Source of the DNA: Progne subis subis
Taxonomy: Eukaryota > Chordata > Aves > Passeriformes > Hirundinidae
DNA length: 64,000 bases
Assembly (NCBI GenBank): GCA_022316685.1
Contig: JAKJHU010000054.1
Coordinates: 992,001-1,056,000, forward strand
Direction of reading: 5' to 3'
Shown: positions 45,062 to 55,890 of the stretch, piece by piece
Position numbering within the stretch: position 1 is the first letter of the stretch
Layout of the letters: every line of letters begins with the position of its first letter
Program-made: the position numbers and the translations under genes
The notes under the pieces: model-generated
Database searches by the model: none
What the model was told of the DNA's origin: nothing
What the model saw: the letters and a program-made list of their open reading frames with translations, nothing else

Positions 45062-46761
45062 CCTTTGTGGGGCTTGCAACACGCTGGCCTCACACAGAAC
45101 TGCATCAGGGGGTGTCCTTGACTGGGGAACACTCAGGTAATGCCTCCAAGAGAGCGGATCCTAGGAACCATCTCTGCGCTCTGCTGACAAGAGTTTCTCC
45201 TCTTTTGGAGCATAAATGAACATCCCGCATCACCACAGCGCACCACTGTTGGCAAACGGGTGACATTCCCCTCAGAACGGGCCAAGATGCAGCAATTTCC
45301 ACACAAGTCACACAGCCTTGTCTTACGTGGCCTCCCTCCCACTCCAAGCTGCTGCCAGGGCTGGGATTTGTTGTTGTTGTTGTTCCTTCTTTTTTCTTCC
45401 TCCCTTCTCTTCTCTTAACCTTTCTTTGAGCTCTCACTTGCTTCCTCAGCACCTCAGTGTAATTGCTTGCAGTCTCCCAGGATCCCGGGGAGGATTTATG
45501 TAACACACCAGGCAGCAATTTGAAAGGCTGCTTTTGGATATAAGAACTTAATGCTACGCCAGCCTCGGGGAAAACAAGCTGCAATCCTTGGCAGGGCTGC
45601 GCCGTGGTTGCCAAAGGCTCTGGGGCAGCACAGGAGCCTCTCAGCCTCCCTGATCCCTGTGTGGAGAGGAGGAAGAGCTGTCTTTAGGCAGGCTGCTCAC
45701 TCCTTCTGCGTGGTTTCATCCAGAGGCAGGCAGCAAACGCTCGGCGCTGTCAGCAGTTTGGGGAGAGCAGAGATGTGGTTGTTCTTCTGGCAGACTCCTG
45801 ACTGTTTTTCTGGCAGATAGCGTGGGTTTCTTTCTGCCTGTTGTATTTCTGGGTGCAGGAGGCAAAACAGGTTCTTGGGGTAACTTCAACAGCGTGAGGA
45901 AGGCAGCAGGGTTTTGGTGTTACTGATTATAAATCAGTCCGGGCAGGGTGTGATGCCTCTAGGAGGGAAAGGATTTCTTGTAAGGCTCTTAGAGCACGAT
46001 GACTCCACAGCAGCGCTCGAGTGCCCTGATTTGAGGGCTGTGTTCTGCTGGTTGGCTGTGCCTGGCAGGGCTGGAAAGAACAGCTCTGTGCACCAGCCAG
46101 CCACAAGGAAGCGCCCAGGCCAGCCCAGTCTGACCTGCCCTGTGGGAGTCTCCAACACAGACAGGTTCTAGGCCCTGGAAGAACAACATGTTTTCAGTGG
46201 AGATGAAATTTCTCACTCCTGTTTTCCTTTAACTCGATTTTATCCTTTCCCCCCTCCCTTCAAAAATCATATTTGCGGTGATTTTTTTCCACTCAGGTTG
46301 CTGCTGGAAATAAAACCAGAGCAATCAAACTGAGTGTGGCACTCTGTCTGTCCGTCAGTCCGCCTGCCCTCGCTCCCTCCGAGCTTTTGAGCTGATTTCA
46401 AGTGCTTTAAACACAGAATTAGAGACCTTAAAGCTCAGAGGTGCCAATGAGTGGGATGGAGAGATTCAGCTGAGCAGAGAAGAGCCATCACCCTGATCAA
46501 GTCATTAGAAAAGCAGCATGAGATGAAGGCGCAGCAAACCAGGGACATCATTCAAGGCAACAATTTCTTCACTTCAAGCTCGATGGTGGTTTTCTCATGA
46601 GGAAAAGGAGGAGAAAATACTTAAAAAGTTGTTCAACTTTCAAACTAAGCCAAGCCTGGCACTGCTGGACAATCAACCCTGCTCTGGTTGGCTGGGGAGG
46701 CCCTCACTGTCCTCACCATCCTCACTGCTGGTACCTGCAGGGTCTGCCCCACCTTTTCCAG
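45062..46761. other. Unique non-coding sequence
   Basis: No gene is supported. A short GTT pentamer-like run (TTGTTGTTGTTGTTG) lies near 45369-45383. The minus-strand 169-codon frame (45105-45614) has no recognised domain. Confidence 0.4.
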
Positions 46762-46960
46762 GAGGATTCCTTCTCCAAAAGGGTGCTCAGGCTCTGGCAC
46801 AGCTGTCCAGAGCAGTGGTGGAGTGCCCATCCCTGGTGGGATTTAACAGACACGTGGATGTGGCACATGGGGACAGTGTTGGCCTTGGCAGCGCCGGGGG
46901 AATGTTTGGATTTGATGACCTTGGAGCGCTTTTCCAACTCCGTGGTTCAGTGATTCTGTG
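46762..46960 (+). mobile_element. CR1 LINE 3' end, fragment
   Basis: The sequence follows the avian CR1 3' terminus: GGCACAGCTGTCCAGAGCAG, GTGGTGGAGTGCCCATCCCT, ACACGTGGATGTGGCAC, GATTTGATGACCTTGGAG, CTTTTCCAACTC and a terminal TGATTCTGTG. It is 5'-truncated, as most CR1 copies are, and diverged, so it is old and inactive. Confidence 0.85.
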
Positions 46961-47469
46961 ACTGGCTGCCCCTGGCTGACCAAGGTGGAGCCATGAAGCT
47001 GTGCTGGCAGCGGGAATGAACCCAGGCTCCCCTGCTTTAACAGAAGAGCAGAACAAGCTCAGCCTGCCTGGTCCTGCGAGGGCCATTTCCAGCGCTGCTG
47101 CTTCCCACAGCCTGGCACTGCTCCAGCAACACCAAACCCTCCTAAACCATCCTGTCCTTGCAGTCCCAACAGCTCTAGGCCTCCTTCTCTTCTTCCAAGC
47201 CACAGCCTTGAAATTCCCACCTCCCCTCCACACCAACAGCCACATCCTGCCAGAGCTAATCCATCATTTCCAGCATTACCAAACCAGCGTTTTGCTTTCT
47301 TGTCCTTCTTGTACCCATAAAGAATCAGGGCAGGGAACGGCTCACAGCAACAGCACCAACAACAACCCAAAAAATCCTCAAGTAAATTAACATTGCAGCC
47401 GAGGTTTTACACGCACGGAAGTCAGGAAGTTCCAAGTTATGGTTCCCCCTGCAGCTGTAATTCTGGCAC
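46961..47469. other. Unique non-coding sequence
   Basis: No gene or repeat is recognised. Confidence 0.4.
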
Positions 47470-48125
47470 GCTGCACATATATATTAAGACATTAAAGTTA
47501 GCCCCATAAACAGCCCTACAAAATACTACAGGCTCACAGGGGGGCCAATCTACGATGGCCAGGGGAGCCATAATTCCTGCTGCCCTGACTCCTGTGCGTG
47601 AGTTTCTCCCTCAAAAAAGGAATAAGTCAGCTCTCATTCACTTGTAATTCACAGCTCAGGATGCTGATAGGGGAGAGAAAAGAGGGATTGTTCCTTCTGC
47701 TTCTTCTCCTTAATTTTTTTTTTTTTTTTAATTTTATTGCTCAGGCTGTTGTCTGCCTGCCTGCGATCAATGCTCTCCCTTTTGTCTGACTCTGATATAT
47801 CGGGAGGGATCTCAGATTTCTATTCCCAGCCTCTCTCTCCGTAGCTGATCCAGCTCCCCAGCAAGGCACAGGCAGGCAATAGATAAGGGATAGCCTTTGA
47901 TTGAATTTACGTAATTTATACGGCCGATGGGACACAGGAGGAATATTAAAATACAAATTAGCAGCTTTATATTTCCCAGGCATTGAAATCTCCCCAGCAG
48001 ATAATGAGCTGCTGGAAGCTTATCTGCCGAGGGTCTCTCCCCAGCCACACCTATTCCCTTTCTCCCGAGATCCTGGAGTAAACACTAGGAAAGTTGCTAA
48101 CTGGAGAGTAACAGTTTGAGTCCTT
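47470..48125. promoter_or_regulatory. Candidate conserved non-coding block
   Basis: The part 47830-48030 is most convincing: GCAATAGATAAGGGATAGCC, TGAATTTACGTAATTTATACGG, AATATTAAAATACAAATTAGC, AGATAATGAGC and GCTTATCTGCC give several GATA and homeodomain sites with retained CpGs. A T run (47714-47729) splits it from the left part, which has ATATATATTAAGACATTAAAG. Confidence 0.45.
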
Positions 48126-50010
48126 AAAGTGACAATAACTCAGGGCAGCAGTTTTAAACAGCTCTCACTCTCTGAGGAAGCTGGCTCTGCCCACTCAGCT
48201 GGCCCGGTTTCCCAGCCCACATATCCAAGTGGGAATGAAGCTCCATTATCCATAGAAGCATCCTCTGGCAGTCCCAGCAGCCCAGTGGCCTTCCTCTGAC
48301 TGGATGAGATCCTCATTTTGGGGTGGGACATTTCATTCTGCTCGTCCCACTGATAAATCAGGGGTTTCTGTAATGCTGGGGTCACCTTCAGAGTCACAGG
48401 TGGAAGGGTGGAGAAGCAGCAGAGGAGAAGGAGCAGTCATGGTGGCAGTGGGATGGGAAAGGTCCCCAGGGACATGTTTTCCTCCTGGTTGCCCTGGGGG
48501 GGCATAATTAGGGATGCAGGGATATCCTGGAAAAGCTCCTGCAACTGTTAAATTGTCCTGGACATCTGAACAAGATGTGTGCCAGCAGGAAATGCCTCCA
48601 GGTAAACTGAACCAACAAATAAACTCAGCCTGGATGTCAAACTGACCCTGGTGTTAAACTCAGTTAAAAAAACCCTTCCCAGACAAGAGTCTTTAACTCA
48701 AACTCGCTCAGAGAAGTGAAGAAACATTTTCTGGAGGGATTCTGAAGGGGTTGAAGCTGGGGCAATGAGCACCTGAATTGTGAGCACCCCGAGCAGCTGC
48801 TCCTCCTCCAGAGGCTCCTGGGACAATCCTCTTCGTTCGGCAGAAGGTTCCAGGAGAAGCTGATCTGCACAGGGGATCAGACACAGCCACAGCCTGGCTG
48901 GGCTGCTGAGGGCAGGGGAGGTGATATTCCCCACAAGCAATGGATGCCCAGAGCAGGGAGCATCTATCCCTCCCTCCCAGCTCCTCCCCACGCCAGGATC
49001 GGGTGCTGGAGGAGGAGGAGTGGGCTCGACGCATCCCTAGCACACGGAGCAGCACAGAGCTGCTCACCAACGAAAGAGATGCAGGCTAAGTGCTGCTCCC
49101 CGAGCCTGTCCTCTCTGGGCCATCCCCGCCTGGAGGAGAACTAAGGAAGAGCTCTGCAGGAATATTCTGTTTTCCTTGCTTTCTCACCGGAGAGCTGAAA
49201 AGCTGGGATGTGATCAGGGACAAAGATTTCCCTCGCCTTCCAGGAAGGAATTTACTTGCTTCCCACTGCCGCCAAATCCATCCTCGATGTTTCAGTGGAG
49301 CCTTGATGTGGTTTCAGAGGGCGCTGGCACCTTTAATCCCGGTTTGGAGAGGAAGGATCTGGCTTTACCCAATCCTGCTCGGCACAGGCGTGACTTTCAA
49401 CCAACCTCCCAACTTTGATGAGGACACTCCTCTCCCAGTGCCACAAAATAGCTGGATAACTCTTTCTCCATTAAAGAGGAGCCTGATCCTCTGACTTTTC
49501 TCCCCGTTAGAAAGTAAAATGACCCGGGGAGTGACAAAATTACACTGTCAAAAACAAGCCAGTCACTTTGAAAATCAATAATCCCCCGAGGTGTTATTGT
49601 GAGATAACAGCTCTCTCAGGCCCAGAGCACAGAGCTGGGATTAATGCTGCTCTCGCCACCTTCCCCACCGACATCTCCGCCACTGCTGCTCCTCGAGAAA
49701 CTCTCTGACACGGAATTCCACTTAAAGCGGCGCAAAGGATGAATTTTTCAGTTCGGTGACCAAACGAAAAATTGTCGAGAGAGATGAGAAAAAGAGAGAA
49801 AAAGCAATGTGCTACAGGCCATCCTACATGCCTTATGCAAGGCGAACCCAAAATACAATCTTTGGCGTGATTTGACAGTTACTGACTTCCCACTCCTTTA
49901 TTTCCACCCTGCTCGGAGCCCGTTTCTCAGGTTCTTCACGCTCGTACCGGTGCATGTGCTGCGCCTGCTGCAGGAAATCAGCTCTTCCTGCTCTCTGGAC
50001 TGCATCAAGC
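48126..50010. other. Unique non-coding sequence
   Basis: No gene is supported. The stretch 49510-49620 has AAATCAATAATCCCC and related AT motifs; 49730-49900 is another AT-rich patch. Neither matches a repeat I know. Confidence 0.4.
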
Positions 50011-50206
50011 ACGGATAGGACAAGAGGGCACGGCCTCAAGTTGTAGCAGGGGAGATTTAGATTGGATGGGAGGGAAAATGTCCTCGCTAAAAGGGTTGTC
50101 AAGCGCTGGCACAGCTGCCCGGGATGTGTGGATGTGGTTCAGTGCTGGGGGAATGGTTGGGCTCAATGATTTTAAAGGTCTTCTCCAACCTAAAGGATTC
50201 GATGAT
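50011..50206 (+). mobile_element. CR1 LINE 3' end, internally deleted
   Basis: GGCCTCAAGTTG, GGGGAGATTTAGATTGGATG, AAAGGGTTGTCAAGCGCTGG, CTGCCCGGG, ATGTGTGGATGTGG, ATGGTTGGGCTCAATGATTT and GTCTTCTCCAACCTAAAG follow the CR1 consensus in order. Compared with the family, the stretch after CTGCCC is deleted. It is less diverged than the copy at 46762. Confidence 0.9.
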
Positions 50207-50757
50207 ATGCTTGTCAAAAGCAGCACTGGAGGAAAGGTGTTACCTCAGAGCAAAAATCAGGTTTCTGCAATGCTGGCAGAAGCTGTTGAAGCATCTGCTT
50301 CATTCTCCTTTCCGTGTCTGCCCCCTCAGACAAAATTACTGCACTCACTGAGCTGAACCCAAACCGGGCCAGTCCATCCCACAGCTCTGAAAATGCCCTT
50401 CCCAGCAGGTTTGAGAATAAAACCCAAAAGCGACCAACACCCAGCAAACGGGCACTTTAAAGACTGAGGGGGGGGGGCAGTCTTCCCAGATGTTTTGGGA
50501 CACATCTGGAGGTCCCCTCCCTGGATTTTTCAGCAGTTATGGAAATGCAGCAGCTGGAGAGGGCAGGTTGGGAATGAGCTGCCTGGAATCCCCCTTGTGT
50601 CTTGGCTCAGACCCCATCACTCGCAGCTGGTGTCACTGCAGGGGTCTCAGGAGGTGACACTCAGCACTGGGGATAACCCCCACTCCTGGGAATGGGCTTT
50701 TCCCTGCTGGGAGCATCAGTGGGATTTCTCCAATCGAATTTCTCCAAGAGCCAGGTA
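50207..50757. other. Unique non-coding sequence
   Basis: A G run lies at 50468-50477. No gene is supported. Confidence 0.4.
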
Positions 50758-51227
50758 TGTTTGGCTCTGTGAGGGTTCAATACCTCTGAGGGGTCCAGCA
50801 CCTCACAGAAAATGGGCTCAAAATGACGAGCAAGATGGCATGAACAAGTGTGTCTTGAAAATGCAAAAAGGTTTTAATTCAAGAAGAAAATAATACAAAA
50901 CCAAAGAACAAAGCTGCTCACAGTGCAGGGACAGGCCCCACACACCAGCTACAACACCCCGAAAAGGCACTGAGAAGCCTCCTGCTCTCCCTTAAGTATT
51001 GAAGGATTTGGGAGGGATTTTTGGCAAGCAGCCCAATAGAAAATAGCTACATTTCTGAGCAACAGGTAAAGATGCCTATCAGTGTTTTTGTCTAGGCATT
51101 GAGCCAATTCCTGTCAGGAAAGCAAAGAAGTTTCTGAGACCTTTTACCTTATTAGAACAGCGAGGGGTGAGTCTTAAACCTTTCCCCATATGGGAGCACC
51201 TGCTGGGGTGTGGGGTGCATTCCTACA
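50758..51227 (-). mobile_element. LTR, copy D (antisense)
   Basis: On the minus strand it begins TGTAGGAATGCACCCC at 51227 and aligns throughout with 44620-45061. Its polyadenylation-type ATTAAA is the complement of 50873-50878, and its CTATTGGGC (inverted CCAAT) and ATACTTAAG segments match copy C. The opening TGTAGGAATG is identical to that of the solo LTR at 4225, suggesting related ERVK families with diverged interiors. A clean target-site duplication was not found. Confidence 0.72.
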
Positions 51228-51521
51228 TCTCCTGACCAGCCCTGAGCCAGGACAGAGAGGGCAGGACGGGCTCAGGGCTCCTGTGGCGTTGTTTTCCATG
51301 TGCAGCACAAACCCAAGGTCCCTGAGCTGCTGTTGCCAGTGAAGCTCCTGATTTTTACAGAGCTGCCATCCTGCCCAAATCCTGGGCTGGGATAATTAGC
51401 TGCTGCCTAAATCCCTCTTCAGGGATGTATCAGACACATTTTGCTCCAGGATATCCACACCAGCCCTCATCTTCCTGCACGGACATTCCTGGCACGGGAA
51501 GCACAGTGGGAAAATGAGCAA

Positions 51522-51555
<34 letters not shown>

Positions 51556-52790
51556 CAGCGGATTGTATTTTCTCAGTCACCACCAGGCAGCTGGGCAGGC
51601 AAAACCCAAAATTAATGTTCCCTGTCTTTATCCACACCCCAGCCTGGCTTCACCAGGAAAATACCCAGGGATGAGCGATGGGGAGCCAAAGTTTCCACAC
51701 CAGCTGCACGGATCTGTGATACCACAGCATCCCACACTGTGGGAAGGTCCAGGTGAAATTACACATTAGTCTCATTTTCTTTCCTGTCTTGAGCAAAAAA
51801 AAATGTCCAAAAGGGTCTTTCCTCCTCCCCCTGTGACCAAGGCAACAACCAGAGAACATCTCCTGCCTTGGACTCCTTATTAGTTTAATTAGATGATTTT
51901 CTGCATGATTTATCCTGAACGCTGCAATTGCACAATCAAATCACAGATCAGTTGACAACTTCATTTAAAAAATTAGTGTTTAGCAGCTCTGTGGGCTCTA
52001 AAAGCTCTGAGGACATCTGTCAGCAGTGACCCCTTCTGCTAGTGACAAACAGTGCCAGGCTGTGTCCCCACCTCCTGTCCTGCCTGCAAGCTGGCATGCT
52101 GCAGAAGCCCTGGAGAACAAAAACAAAAAAATAAAAAAAACCCAACCAGGCCTGGGGGATTTTTGGCATCCTGCCAAAGCTGCCCGTGCTTGGCCTCCCC
52201 CTGAGATGTCAGTCCCCGGCTGTGAGCGAGTGTCAGCGAGGGAACAGATCCCGCTGCTCCCGGGGGCTCCGCGCTCCCCGTGGATTTGCAGCAGCCCCCC
52301 GCGCTCCTTTAATTGTGGGGGAGTTGGTGCCCGCTGGGGAGCTGCCAGCTCTGCTCGGAGTGCCACTAAAACTGGAATTCCTGCGCTCCCCTTTGGAGCT
52401 GTGCCCATCCCGGGACACGTGGATGGGGATGGAGGGAGGGAGGGACGGGGGGATGCTGCTGATGGAGCGCAGGAGCTCTCCCAGTGATGGATTTCCCGAA
52501 TCCCAGAGCTCCCGCAGGAGGTGTTGATCTGAGGGCAGGGTTTGCATCGGCTCAGCACGGCGAGTCTGGCGTTTCCTTGTGCTTGGCAGGCTGGCAGGAA
52601 TCACTCCCAGAACGGGGCAGGGCAGCAGTGCCCGCTGAGCGGGACAGTGGTGCCAACAGAGCTGCCAGGACAGGTCCTGCAGGGGCTGGTGGGAGAAGAT
52701 GAGAGATTTACCCAGCATTTCCTGCAGGTTTGGGGAGGAGCAAACATCCTGTGCCTTCTGGGCAGGGGATGCACAAACTGTGCCTGGGCT
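51228..52790. other. Unique sequence with 28-bp poly-A
   Basis: A run of 28 A residues lies at 51525-51552 without an adjacent recognisable retrocopy. The stretch 51870-51990 is AT-rich (TTATTAGTTTAATTAGATGATTTTC) and may be regulatory. 52180-52330 is locally CpG-containing. No gene is supported. Confidence 0.45.
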
Positions 52791-53262
52791 CTAAGGAAGC
52801 AGAAGCCAGACCCATCTTCTCCTCCTGGCTCTGTGCTTACCCAGAGAGCCAGGGCGGAGGGTGTGAGGGGTGGACATCTGCTCCTTAGGGTGTCTGAATG
52901 CCAAGGGGATTCCTCTGAACCCTCCACATTCAGGCTGAGGCAGTAACACTCGTCCTGAGGGATCCTTTCCAAGGAGACTGTCCAGCCTGGGGTGGTACCA
53001 TGATGACCACAAAGCATTTTTCCACTAAAGAAGCAGAAGCCAGACCCGGCTTCTCCTCCTGGCTCTGTGCTGTGCTTACCCAGAGAGCCAGGGCGGAGGG
53101 TGTGAGGGGTGAACTCACACTTGGCTCCTTAAGGTGACTCAAAGCCAAGGGGATTCCTCTGAATCCTCCACGTCCAGGCTGAGGCGGTCACACCCATCCT
53201 GAGGGATCCTTTCCGAGGGGACTGTCCAGCCTGGGGTGGCACCATGATGACCCACAGAGCAT
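52791..53262. repeat. Tandem duplication, two copies of about 234 bp
   Basis: Copy 1 (52791-53024) and copy 2 (53025-53262) match through their whole length, starting CTAARGAAGCAGAAGCCAGA and including ACCCAGAGAGCCAGGGCGGA, GGGGATTCCTCTGAA, CCTGAGGGATCCTTTCC, GACTGTCCAGCCTGGGGTGG and CATGATGACC. Small differences include an extra TGTGC in copy 2. The copies have no open frame in common and no known repeat identity, so this is a local segmental duplication. Confidence 0.93.
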
Positions 53263-54469
53263 CCTCTGCCTTCAGAGATCTCCAGAAACCCCGCTGGCAC
53301 CCCCCAGGTTCAGGCCTCGCGAAGGCGCTCAGGAATCGGCCTCCATCGCACATCTTCAGCAGCCTGAGACAACTGATTATAATGAGTTGTGCTAATTAGA
53401 CTGTTTTAATTCAAAGGCCAGCAGGCTAGGAGAGATGTGAGCCCAGGGAACCTTTGGGAGGCAGCTGCTGGGATTTGCAGCCGGTGTAATTCCTGCAAGT
53501 TGCCCACCGGTGAGTCCTTTAGCAAATGGCTCCTGTCCCCTCTCTCTCCCCAGAAGGAGACCTTGGCCAGGAAGGGCGAGGAAGGACAGAGCCCCCATAC
53601 TCCGCTCTCAGCAGCCCCTCTGAGCCATGGAATGACAGCTGTTTCCAGGCAAATGAGCCTCCTTCCCTCTTCCGACGCTTGCTTCAGCTGTTATCCAATT
53701 GCACAGATGAAAGAAACAACTCAGGAAGGAGCTAATTAGAGGAAGACAGTGCAGCAGATGAACTGAGGTGGAACTGGGGAAGGAGGTGGTGGATGGTAGA
53801 GAAGGGAATGGAAATCCTGAGAGCAGCAGCAAATACATGGAGCCGGGCCAAAGGAACCATTAAAAAAAAGGCATTTAATTGTAAGGGGCACCTCCCAGGA
53901 TTGCTAAAACCTGAAAAAACAGCAGGACCTGCCACCCATCTCCTGGCTGTGCCAGCCTTTCTAGCCCTGGGAGCTCCAGGAGCAACTGCTGATCTCCTTT
54001 GGGCCTGAATTCCCCTTTTTTTGTAAAAATCCAGATCCTGAACACATCCAGGAATGGTCAGTGAAGGACTTGGAAACATCTTGAGATGTGCAGACCAAAG
54101 GGGCTTCAGAAGAGCACGTCAGACAGGAGAACACTTCAGCAGAACAAATCCCCTTGGAAAGTTGCTGTTTGGAGCCTTGGGAGGGAGAACAGGCAGCTGG
54201 GACAGGGATGTGGAGTCCAAGACACCCTTTAGGTGGCTTTTTGGCCAAACCCAGGTCCATGGAATTCCGGTGATTGAATCCAGCCCTAACTTGGCTCTCT
54301 GGCGTGTCTAGAAATCCAAACCTAGAATTCCCAGCTGGGGAAAAGCAGGTACTGGCCTGTCACTCCAGCTCCTTCCCCTCAGTGGCACCACCTCCTGTGT
54401 CCCATACTTCTCTTTATTACCAAAATCCCCTGGAGACACCACTGATGATGGAAAACCATCCGAGAGGCA
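53263..54469. other. Unique sequence with one TAATTA patch
   Basis: The patch 53365-53415 (CTGATTATAATGAG, GCTAATTAGAC, GTTTTAATTC) is a likely small regulatory element. Otherwise nothing is recognised. Confidence 0.4.
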
Positions 54470-54625
54470 ATTAGAAAGAAGTTAAAGTGAATTACATATG
54501 CGGGGTTTATTTTCTGTTTTCTGCTAAGGCTGCTGCCAATTATTGTGCAATTAGGCTGCCTTCATTAGCAAATGAGATTAAAATTAACATCGTTAATTAC
54601 TTGTTCTGTTAAACAGGGGGAAGCA
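54470..54625. promoter_or_regulatory. Candidate conserved non-coding block
   Basis: An unusually dense set of sites: GGCAATTAGAAAG, GAATTACATATGCGG, GCCAATTATTGTGCAATTAGG, TTCATTAGCAAATGAG and AAAATTAACATCGTTAATTAC within 150 bp. No frame or repeat signature. It is among the strongest enhancer candidates of the window by composition. Confidence 0.45.
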
Positions 54626-55139
54626 GGCATTTAAGGGGAAGATGCAGGAAGGTTGTGCCTGGAGCAGACGGAGCAATGTTCTCCAGCGCTGTTCCTTCAA
54701 GGGCTGCTCTGGGTTGTTCGGTCTGGGCTAATACAGAGATTAAATTCACCCCACTCTTGCAGGAGCAGTGGCACAGGTAGCTCAGAAGATCATCCTCACG
54801 GAGTGCAAAGCAAAAGCTGGTGGCCACTGGGGAGCAGCCACGGGATTGCTCCCACCTGAGACAGGAGGAAGCCTCTCACCGTTGCTGATTGGCACCACCA
54901 GTGGTGGGGAAATGGAGCCAGAACAGCTGCTGTTGTTTATGGCAATGTTTTCTTGGCCTGGACGTTTTGTGGGCATGAGGAAGACTCTCCTGGGCTCACA
55001 GGCCGGGCAGGGAGGTCAAGGAGGAGCAGCAGAGCTCCGACGTGGTGGTGGTGGTGCCTTCACAACCCGACTCAGTTCCAAAACTGGGATGCTGAGTAGG
55101 CCCAAGGTGATGCCACCGAGCTGTGGGGTCACACTTTGA
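54626..55139. other. Unique non-coding sequence
   Basis: Contains a short GTG run near 55042-55054. No gene is supported. Confidence 0.4.
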
Positions 55140-55890
55140 GGTTCCTGGATCCCAGGGCTGGGAAGACCTCAGGAGGTCACCCAGCCCAGCCTGCTGTCCC
55201 CACACAGAGCTGTTGTCTCTCTCACTCTTGCAGCTCCAGTGCAGGTCCTGCCCCTTCTGACACTTTCTGTCCAACATTTCACTTTCTTTTCGTTTGGGAA
55301 GGCTCCTCTAAGTGTTTAATTAGAACTGCAGTTGCCCAGTGCTAGCTGACTGCCCCACGGACATGGAAAATTGATTATTCACATTCTGTTTGCATCAGCC
55401 TTTTTCATATTTCAGAACTATTCCAGTCTTGCTTGAATTCCTATTCTTTGTACTAAACCATCACAGTTTACTCAATTTTCCTTTTCAGCCCATGCCTGCC
55501 AATCTTCAGTCAGTCCTTCCTCTGGACTCTCTTCCAAAGCTTTGCAATGTTCTGGATGAGTTGTGCCCAAAACTGCCTCCAGCACCCAGCTGAGCTCTCC
55601 ACAGCACAGGGCAGAGCAGGAATTCCATTTTATATGTCCTGCTGGGGCTACTTCTCTCTACACTCCTCTGTTTGTCATTTTTCACAGCAACCTGGCGTCT
55701 CTCATCCACTGCCTGATCAACCAAAGAGCCCCAGACTTTCCTGCAGGATTGCCTTTCTCCATCCTGCATGAGAACAGTTCATTATGCCTGCCTAGATGGA
55801 AAATCCTGTACTTATCTCTATTAAATTGCATCTAATTTCTTCCAGACCACTTCTCCAATTTGTCAAAATCATTTTGAAAGGAATAGACAG
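55140..55890 (-). mobile_element. Very old CR1-like LINE, antisense
   Basis: Read on the plus strand, the segment follows antisense CR1 landmarks in order: CTGGGAAGACCTCAGGAGGT (3' end), then GCCCAAAACTGCCTCCAGCA and AGCTGAGCTCTCCACAGCAC, then CAGCAACCTGGC, then AGATGGAAAATCCTGTACTT with CTATTAAATTGCATCTAATT, then CTTCTCCAATTTGTCAAAAT. These correspond to the reverse-transcriptase C-terminal and 3' region. Divergence is high, and the middle (55225-55385) is poorly matched. The element was recognised by pattern, without alignment. Confidence 0.6.

Noticed and set aside
45105..45614. Cys-containing minus-strand frame as a zinc-finger or retroviral domain
   Set aside because: The Cys/His spacing does not fit a CCHC or C2H2 finger, and the frame overlaps others on the plus strand.
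51525..51552. 28-base poly-A as the tail of a retrocopy
   Set aside because: No flanking duplication and no recognisable gene body upstream.
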